DNA of 11,392 nucleotides, taken from positions 1-11,392 of the forward strand of contig CAJZGQ010000023.1 of NCBI GenBank assembly GCA_916048115.1, read 5' to 3'. Both the position numbers and the translations under genes were made by a program. This stretch comes from an uncultured Streptococcus sp. (lineage in GTDB: Bacteria > Bacillota > Bacilli > Lactobacillales > Streptococcaceae). Shown here piece by piece: positions 7,162 to 11,392 of the stretch (its first letter is position 1; each line of letters begins with the position of its first letter). The notes beneath the pieces are model-generated. The model ran no database searches. It worked only from the letters and a program-made list of their open reading frames with translations, and had not been told where the DNA came from.

Positions 7162-7165
7162 TTTG
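7132..7165 (+). terminator. Rho-independent terminator after the broken tipC
   Basis: AATCCCACA (7132-7140) pairs with TGTGGGATT (7153-7161), with an imperfect inner CC/GG pairing, and is followed by TTTT. It is the degenerate twin of the terminator at 3983-4016 and ends the toxin operon before apt. Confidence 0.85.
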
Positions 7166-7226
7166 CATTTGACTCGGAGACTTGGGAAAATGATTTGGCA
7201 AAAATGATGCAAGTTAGTAGAATTCA

Positions 7227-7235
7227 TGGTATAAT
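7227..7235 (+). promoter_or_regulatory. Extended -10 promoter of apt
   Basis: TGGTATAAT at 7227-7235 is an extended -10 element. The hexamer 17 nt upstream (ATGCAA, 7207-7212) is a weak -35. The start site near 7242 leaves a leader of about 30 nt. The apt ribosome binding site is modest (GAAAG just before 7266). Confidence 0.6.
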
Positions 7236-7270
7236 GGAATGTAAAAATTTTTTATGAAAGAAAGTTAACC

Positions 7271-7783
7271 ATGAATTTAAAAGATTACATTGCAAGCATT
7301 GAAAACTATCCACAAGAAGGAATTACCTTCCGTGATATCAGCCCTTTGATGGCAGATGGCAATGCTTATAGTTATGCGGTTCGTGAAATCGTTCAATACG
7401 CAACCGATAAGAAGATCGATATGATCGTCGGTCCTGAAGCGCGTGGGTTCATCGTTGGATGTCCAGTCGCTTTTGAATTAGGAATTGGTTTTGCACCTGT
7501 TCGTAAGCCTGGCAAGTTGCCACGCGAAGTCATCTCTGCTGACTACGAAAAAGAATACGGTGTCGATACCCTCTGCATGCACGCAGATGCTATCAAACCA
7601 GGTCAACGTGTTCTCATCGTTGATGACCTTTTGGCGACTGGTGGTACGGTGAAAGCAACCATCGAAATGATCGAAAAACTCGGTGGGGTCGTTGCAGGGT
7701 GTGCCTTCTTGATCGAGTTGGACGACTTGAAAGGTCGCGAAGCGATCGGCGATTACGACTACAAAGTTTTGATGCATTACTAA
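7271..7783 (+). CDS. apt: Adenine phosphoribosyltransferase
   Basis: Apt makes AMP from adenine and PRPP in the cytoplasm, a purine salvage step. The 170-residue length is typical for bacteria. The type I phosphoribosyltransferase signature [13 protein letters not shown] (residues 114-126) supplies the adjacent acidic pair D118-D119 and the PRPP-binding loop. GPEARGF (54-60) and the flexible-loop motif RKPGKLP (78-84) are characteristic of adenine-specific members, as is the N-terminal FRDISPLM. It has its own promoter and is separated from metA by about 100 bp containing a hairpin that may be its terminator. Adenosine deaminase, another purine salvage enzyme, lies 1.8 kb downstream on the other strand. 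Confidence 0.97.
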   Translation: MNLKDYIASIENYPQEGITFRDISPLMADGNAYSYAVREIVQYATDKKIDMIVGPEARGFIVGCPVAFELGIGFAPVRKPGKLPREVISADYEKEYGVDTLCMHADAIKPGQRVLIVDDLLATGGTVKATIEMIEKLGGVVAGCAFLIELDDLKGREAIGDYDYKVLMHY

Positions 7784-7800
7784 TATAGTCTAATGCTATA
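7784..7800 (+). promoter_or_regulatory. Upstream MET-box-like site (MetR/MtaR) of metA
   Basis: TATAGTCTAATGCTATA matches the streptococcal MET-box consensus recalled from the literature (TATAGTTTSAAACTATA) at 13 of 17 positions and has perfect palindromic ends TATAG/CTATA. It lies directly after the apt stop codon. Its centre (7792) is about 66 bp before the predicted metA start site, the usual primary binding position of LysR-type regulators. Confidence 0.65.
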
Positions 7801-7817
7801 ACTGGCTACAGAAAAAC

Positions 7818-7834
7818 CATAATTGAAAACTATA
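7818..7834 (+). promoter_or_regulatory. Downstream MET-box-like site overlapping the metA -35
   Basis: CATAATTGAAAACTATA also matches the MET-box consensus at 13 of 17 positions, with a full right half (AAACTATA). Its centre (7826) is 34 bp from that of the upstream site and near -32 of the promoter. It overlaps the -35 hexamer, as the activation site of a LysR-type regulator does. Confidence 0.6.
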
Positions 7835-7851
7835 AGCTCCTATCATATAAT
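7823..7851 (+). promoter_or_regulatory. metA promoter
   Basis: TTGAAA (7823-7828), a 17-nt spacer and TATAAT (7846-7851) form a near-consensus sigma-A promoter. The start site near 7858 gives a leader of about 27 nt to the metA ATG. GGGAG (7874-7878) is the ribosome binding site. Confidence 0.75.
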
Positions 7852-7884
7852 GTTAGTTAAGAACTTGTAAGATGGGAGCTTTTT
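7834..7884 (+). terminator. Hairpin overlapping the metA promoter and ribosome binding site
   Basis: AAGCTCCTATC (7834-7844) pairs with GATGGGAGCTT (7871-7881), 11 pairs with one G-U, and short T residues follow. The right arm contains the metA ribosome binding site. The left arm lies upstream of the metA -10, so only transcripts coming from apt can form it. It could end apt transcripts weakly or mask metA translation on read-through RNA. Confidence 0.5.
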
Positions 7885-8829
7885 ATGCCAATTACTCTAG
7901 ATAAAAAATTACCAGCAGTTGATATCCTTCGTTCAGAAAATATTTTTGTCATGGATGATGTTCGGGCGACTCACCAGGATATTCGGCCCATGAATGTTCT
8001 CATTCTTAATCTGATGCCGACCAAGGTTGCGACAGAAACCCAGCTCTTACGCCTCTTGGCCAACACACCCTTGCAGATCAATGTGGAGTTCCTCTATATG
8101 GCGAGCCATGAGTCCAAGAATACAGCGGCAGAACATTTGGAGAGCTTCTACAAGACCTTTGAGGATATCAAGGATAATTACTATGATGGCTTAATTGTGA
8201 CAGGAGCGCCTGTCGAAAAGATGGACTTTGAGGAAGTAGACTACTGGGATGAGTTGACCCAGGTCTTTGAATGGGCCAAGCGTCATGTTTTTTCCACCTT
8301 GCACCTCTGTTGGGGAGCTCAGGCTGGTCTGTACCACCGTTACGGGATTCAAAAAGTAGAGCTCTGTGACAAGCTATCCGGTATCTATGACCAAGCAGTG
8401 GTGCGTCCGGAAAGTCTTCTCATGAGAGGCTTTGACGATCGCTTCCTTGCCCCTCATTCTCGCTATACGGATGTTCCATTGAAGGAAGTCCTTGAAAAGA
8501 GTAATCTTCAGGTGATCGCGCAAGGAATTGAAGTTGGCCTTTCCATCATTGCCAGTCCAGACATGCGTGAGGTGTATAGCTTTGGCCATCTGGAGTATGA
8601 TCGCGATACGCTGGCTAAGGAATACAACCGAGATGTCAAGGCAGGCTTGGATCCGGATGTTCCTAAGAATTACTTTGATGGGGATGATGCCAGTACAGAG
8701 CCTCGCATTCGCTGGAATCTAGCTGCGACAACCTTCTTTAGTAATTGGATCAACTATGCGGTTTATCAAGAAACACCTTACCGCTTGGAAGAATTGGAAA
8801 AAGATATTTCATTTTATGGTTACCTATAA
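7885..8829 (+). CDS. metA: Homoserine O-acetyltransferase, MetA (MetAA) type
   Basis: MetA acylates L-homoserine, the first committed step of methionine synthesis, in the cytoplasm. The 314-residue protein has the family's class I glutamine-amidotransferase-like fold. The catalytic residues fall at their canonical numbers: Cys142 in LCWGAQAG, with His235 and Glu237 in FGHLEYD. Residue 111 is Glu (TGAPVEKM). In the characterised Bacillus enzyme Glu111 selects acetyl-CoA, while succinyl-CoA users carry Gly there. The likely product is therefore O-acetylhomoserine although database entries often say succinyltransferase. Two MET-box-like operators and a good promoter precede it. dnaD follows after 9 bp and is probably co-transcribed. 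Confidence 0.95.
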   Translation: MPITLDKKLPAVDILRSENIFVMDDVRATHQDIRPMNVLILNLMPTKVATETQLLRLLANTPLQINVEFLYMASHESKNTAAEHLESFYKTFEDIKDNYYDGLIVTGAPVEKMDFEEVDYWDELTQVFEWAKRHVFSTLHLCWGAQAGLYHRYGIQKVELCDKLSGIYDQAVVRPESLLMRGFDDRFLAPHSRYTDVPLKEVLEKSNLQVIAQGIEVGLSIIASPDMREVYSFGHLEYDRDTLAKEYNRDVKAGLDPDVPKNYFDGDDASTEPRIRWNLAATTFFSNWINYAVYQETPYRLEELEKDISFYGYL

Positions 8830-8838
8830 AGGGGAATT

Positions 8839-9522
8839 ATGACATATTCACAAGCATTTAAGTATGGCAACTTGGTTCTTCCAAGTGCCTTGCTTTTTCA
8901 TTATCATGAATTGTTTGACCAAGCAGATGACTACTTGGTTTGGCAGTTTTTTTTCCTTCAAAATACGACTGGTCAAGAGACCTTAACTCCTAATCAGATT
9001 GCTAGTCATCTGGGAAAAACGGTGACAGAGGTCAATCGGATTATGTCCAATTTGACTACCAAGGGACTTCTTCAATATCGGACCATTGAGCTCAATGGCG
9101 AGATTGAGGCCATCTTTGATGCGACCATTGCCCTGGAACGCTTGGATGAAATTTTAGACGCTCAGACACAAGGGAAGACACAGAGTGCGCCTGCCAAGGG
9201 AAATGTCATCAAGGACTTGGTGGAAACCTTCCAACAAGAACTGGGACGACTCTTGACGCCTTTTGAGATTGAAGACCTGACCAAGACCGTGCGCGAGGAT
9301 CAGACAGATCCAGATGTGATCAAGGCAGCGCTACGAGAAGCTGTCTTTAATGGCAAGCCTCACTGGAAATATATCCAGGCCATTTTGCGAAACTGGCGCA
9401 GTGAAGGCATCAACAGCCTGGTCCAAGTAGAGGCGAAACTACAAGAACGCGAGCAAGCCAACCCACGCAATGTGACCGTTTCAGACGATTTTTTGAAGGC
9501 CATGGATTTGTGGAAGGATTAA
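8839..9522 (+). CDS. dnaD: DnaD-family replication initiation protein
   Basis: DnaD helps load the replicative helicase during primosome assembly at the origin and at restarting forks in low-GC Gram-positives. The 227-residue product has the two usual domains. The N-terminal winged helix spans about residues 1-105, with a recognition-type helix in LTPNQIASHLGKTVTEVNRI. The C-terminal DnaB/DnaD domain covers about residues 122-190 (FQQELGRLLTPFEIEDL) and ends in HWKYIQAILRNW with the conserved aromatic and Trp positions of the DNA-binding helix. The linker (108-121) is polar. It starts 9 bp after metA with an AAAGGGG ribosome binding site, so it should be on the metA transcript. Its transcription may therefore respond to methionine supply unless an internal promoter exists. 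Its stop codon overlaps the terminator stem. Confidence 0.92.
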   Translation: MTYSQAFKYGNLVLPSALLFHYHELFDQADDYLVWQFFFLQNTTGQETLTPNQIASHLGKTVTEVNRIMSNLTTKGLLQYRTIELNGEIEAIFDATIALERLDEILDAQTQGKTQSAPAKGNVIKDLVETFQQELGRLLTPFEIEDLTKTVREDQTDPDVIKAALREAVFNGKPHWKYIQAILRNWRSEGINSLVQVEAKLQEREQANPRNVTVSDDFLKAMDLWKD

Positions 9523-9555
9523 AAAGACTAGCACTCATAAAGTGCTAGTCTTTTT
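9521..9555. terminator. Bidirectional terminator between dnaD and add
   Basis: A perfect 15-bp stem, AAAAAGACTAGCACT (9521-9535) with AGTGCTAGTCTTTTT (9541-9555), has a 5-nt loop. A-tract and T-tract flanks let it work on both strands. It serves the convergent dnaD and add genes and overlaps the last two bases of the dnaD stop codon. Confidence 0.93.
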
Positions 9556-9557
9556 GT

Positions 9558-10571
9558 TTATAGATAGTCTGCGTAGGCTTCTTCTAGTTTGGAAAGGAGT
9601 GCTTGCTTTTCCTCGTCGCTAGCAAAGGAAGCTTGGATGGCATCGACATTGTGCTGGTAAAAGTCAGCTTCCTTGGTTTGGAAATGCTGATGGTAGAGGG
9701 CATATTCCTTGGTCAAATCCGTATCAGATACAGTCCGGTTATCAGTATTGATACTGATCCGAGCTCCGGCTGCCTTCATCTTCAGATAAGGGAAATCCTC
9801 TATAGTCGGTGCGGCTTTTGTCTGTAAGTTGCTGGTCAAGCAGAGTTCACCGGTGACCCCATTGTCAATAAAGGATTGGAGTAAGGCTGGTTCATGAGAT
9901 AGAGCTGTCACGTGGCCATTGCGTTTGATGCCAAATGCAATCGATTGGGCTACAAAGTGTGGGCAATGACACTCACCTGCGTGAAGTGTCATAGGACGAT
10001 GGTAACTCTTGACTTGCTCGATTAAAGGTCGAATATCTTCTGGAGAGTAGTTGTGCTCATCCCCAGCAAAGTCAAAGCCAACAAAATCTTGATCCCTAAC
10101 TTGGTTGGCTTCTGCAAGAATGCGAGAGGTGAGTTTTGGATCCGACTGGCGCATGCCACAAACGAGGGCTTTGGCTGTAATGCCAAACTCTTCTTGGGCT
10201 TGGCGCAGACCATCACAGACAGCATCGATAGTTTCTGGGATGGTAAGTCCTTGGTCCATGGATAATTCTGGGGCAAAACGAACCTCGATGTAGAGGACAT
10301 TCTCCAGAGCCGCTTGCTTAGCGACATCGTATGCCGCAAGCGTCAAGGCTTCCTTGGTTTGAAGGAGAGGGCGAATGTAGTCAAAGGCCTCCAAATAGTC
10401 CAAGAGATTCTCACAGTGGGCAGGGGCAGTGACATGGTGTTTGAGCTCTTCATCGCTAGCAGGGAGGTCAATATTGGCCAGGGCTGCCAATTGACGAATA
10501 GTCGGAAGAGACAAGGAACCGTCTAAGTGACAGTGGAGTTCCGTCTTTGCCAAACTATGAAAATCGATCAT
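9558..10571 (-). CDS. add: Adenosine deaminase
   Basis: This 337-residue enzyme of the amidohydrolase superfamily converts adenosine to inosine (purine salvage). Zinc ligands are recognisable: H13 and H15 in [10 protein letters not shown]197 in LHAGE (with catalytic E200), and D277 in SINTDN. H220 fills the catalytic His position. Two motifs differ from the textbook enzyme: the usual GHG is GHV (219-221), and the Asp-Asp pair of NTDDP is Asp-Asn (277-278). The sequence INTDNRTVS seems usual for Gram-positive members, so activity is still likely, but the substrate could be a related nucleoside. CTCCTT at 10583-10588 (AAGGAG on the coding strand) precedes the start. It is transcribed against dnaD and away from the GST gene. 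Confidence 0.92.
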   Translation of the reverse strand: MIDFHSLAKTELHCHLDGSLSLPTIRQLAALANIDLPASDEELKHHVTAPAHCENLLDYLEAFDYIRPLLQTKEALTLAAYDVAKQAALENVLYIEVRFAPELSMDQGLTIPETIDAVCDGLRQAQEEFGITAKALVCGMRQSDPKLTSRILAEANQVRDQDFVGFDFAGDEHNYSPEDIRPLIEQVKSYHRPMTLHAGECHCPHFVAQSIAFGIKRNGHVTALSHEPALLQSFIDNGVTGELCLTSNLQTKAAPTIEDFPYLKMKAAGARISINTDNRTVSDTDLTKEYALYHQHFQTKEADFYQHNVDAIQASFASDEEKQALLSKLEEAYADYL

Positions 10572-10605
10572 GGACAGGTTTTCTCCTTAAAATTGTATTT
10601 TTTCT

Positions 10606-10633
10606 ATACTATCATTTTGACCAGAAAAGTCAA
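10606..10633 (-). promoter_or_regulatory. add promoter
   Basis: On the minus strand, TTGACT (10633-10628), a 16-nt spacer and TAGTAT (10611-10606) preceded by TGA form a promoter with an extended -10. The leader is about 30 nt. Confidence 0.6.
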
Positions 10634-10655
10634 GTAAAGCTAGCGTAGCAGATTT

Positions 10656-10684
10656 TTGAAAGTGAGGCTGAGTTTTGATATGCT
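10656..10684 (+). promoter_or_regulatory. Promoter of the glutathione S-transferase gene
   Basis: TTGAAA (10656-10661), 17 nt, then TATGCT (10679-10684) with TG one base upstream (extended -10). It lies back to back with the add promoter, the two -35 elements being about 22 bp apart. The ribosome binding site AAGGAG is at 10700-10705. Confidence 0.6.
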
Positions 10685-10712
10685 AGGAGTAGCGAAATAA
10701 AGGAGAACAGAG

Positions 10713-11392
10713 ATGTCAGATTATCAATTACCGGAAGTATGGGAAGCGCCGAGTCAAATGGGAGGAGCCTGGGGAGGTTTGAACCAACCAACAGCAGGTG
10801 CCCGCTTTGAACAAAGCCTTCCAAAAGGTGATCAGCCTTTCCAACTCTATACCCTTCCAACTCCTAATGGAATCAAGGCAACCATTATGCTGGAAGAACT
10901 AAAAGAGTTGGGTGTGGATGCGGGCTATGACGCTTATCGCATCAAGATTGGTGATGGGGATCAATTCGGCAGTGACTTTGTGGCCATCAATCCAAACTCG
11001 AAAATTCCAGCCATGTTGGATCAATCAGGGGATCAAGCCATTCGGGTCTTTGAATCAGCCAATATTCTCTTGTATCTAGCAGAGAAATTTGGACAATTGA
11101 TTCCGACAGATCCTGCTAAACGGACAGAAGTGCTCAACTGGCTCTTCTGGCAGACAGGGGCTGCACCATTTTTAGGGGGAGGATTTGGTCACTTCTTCCA
11201 TTATGCGCCTGAGAAAATCGAGTATGCCATCAATCGCTTTGCCATGGAAGCCAAACGCCAATTGGACCTACTGAACAAGGAATTGGCGACCAAACCTTAT
11301 ATTGCAGGAGATGACTACACCATAGCGGATATTGCCATCTGGTCTTGGTATGGCCGTCTAGCCCAAGACAAGGTCTGGGATCGTGCTGGAAT
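10713..11392 (+). CDS. yghU: YghU-type glutathione S-transferase (partial, C-terminus cut)
   Basis: The frame is open from ATG 10713, after AAGGAG, to the right edge (226 codons). YghU of E. coli is about 290 residues, so roughly 60 are missing. An N-terminal extension (1-42, GGAWGGLNQPTAGARFEQ) precedes the thioredoxin-like GST domain: LYTLPTPNGIKATIMLEEL (45-63), FVAINPNSKIPAM (89-101, cis-Pro region) and ESANILLYLAEK (114-125, where Glu-Ser binds glutathione). The helical domain contains FLGGGFGHFF (153-162), YAPEKIEYAINRF and YIAGDDYTIADIAIW (196-210). These are hallmarks of the Nu-class YghU/YfcG enzymes, which reduce disulfides with glutathione and may act on peroxides. Glutathione in this host would have to be imported or made by GshF, which is not in the window. 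Confidence 0.9.
   Translation, partial: MSDYQLPEVWEAPSQMGGAWGGLNQPTAGARFEQSLPKGDQPFQLYTLPTPNGIKATIMLEELKELGVDAGYDAYRIKIGDGDQFGSDFVAINPNSKIPAMLDQSGDQAIRVFESANILLYLAEKFGQLIPTDPAKRTEVLNWLFWQTGAAPFLGGGFGHFFHYAPEKIEYAINRFAMEAKRQLDLLNKELATKPYIAGDDYTIADIAIWSWYGRLAQDKVWDRAG

Noticed and set aside
4020..7165. An insertion sequence or phage-borne origin for the toxin cassette
   Set aside because: No transposase, integrase, terminal inverted repeats or target-site duplication was seen; the flanking repeats are tipC genes, which fits homologous recombination better.
7195..7200. TTGGCA as the -35 of the apt promoter
   Set aside because: It is 29 bp from the -10 hexamer, far outside the workable spacing; the extended -10 explains the promoter without it.
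10630..10860. A 76-codon minus-strand reading frame at the start of the GST gene
   Set aside because: It overlaps the promoters and the well-supported YghU-like coding sequence on the other strand and shows no family resemblance.

Overview
The window comes from a low-GC Gram-positive coccus, almost certainly a Streptococcus of the oral (viridans) type. The order recJ ... apt - metA - dnaD, convergent with an adenosine deaminase gene, the Firmicutes-type RecJ, the extended -10 (TGnTATAAT) promoters and a type VIIb (LXG/TipC) toxin cassette all fit that genus. No species is claimed.

Layout. (1) Positions 1-673, minus strand: the N-terminal part of a secreted Ig-fold surface adhesin, cut by the left window edge and read divergently from recJ. 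The 480-bp spacer carries a good minus-strand promoter far upstream (998-1025), which implies a leader of roughly 320 nt. (2) 1154-3379: recJ. It overlaps by 4 bp (ATGA) an intact gene for a membrane-anchored TipC-family immunity protein (3376-3969), followed by a strong terminator. (3) 4020-7165: an AT-rich accessory cassette with its own promoter. It holds two small LXG-partner genes (TIGR04197/Lap1-like and DUF3958/Lap2-like), an LXG polymorphic toxin with a TelC-like C-terminus (579 aa), and a second TipC copy that is broken. (4) 7271-9522: apt, metA and dnaD. (5) 9558-10571, minus strand: adenosine deaminase, sharing a bidirectional terminator with dnaD. (6) 10713 to the right edge: a YghU-type glutathione S-transferase, cut off.

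How the genes work together. The two partner proteins should deliver the LXG toxin to a type VIIb secretion machine encoded elsewhere, since no EssC, EsaA, EssB or EsxA is present here. By analogy with TelC, the toxin would attack lipid II outside the cell, and TipC would protect the producer from its membrane-anchored position. The immunity gene in the normal place, directly after the toxin, carries two independent disabling lesions (a 1-nt frameshift and a nonsense codon). The intact paralogue sits upstream, translationally coupled to recJ. The two tipC copies and their terminators form imperfect direct repeats flanking the toxin module, which suggests cassette gain or replacement by homologous recombination and possible loop-out.

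Regulation stands out at metA. Two 17-bp palindromic sites of the streptococcal MET-box (MetR/MtaR) type are centred near -66 and -32 of a consensus promoter. A hairpin overlaps that promoter and the metA ribosome binding site and could silence read-through from apt. No tRNA, rRNA, CRISPR array, IS element or phage gene was seen.
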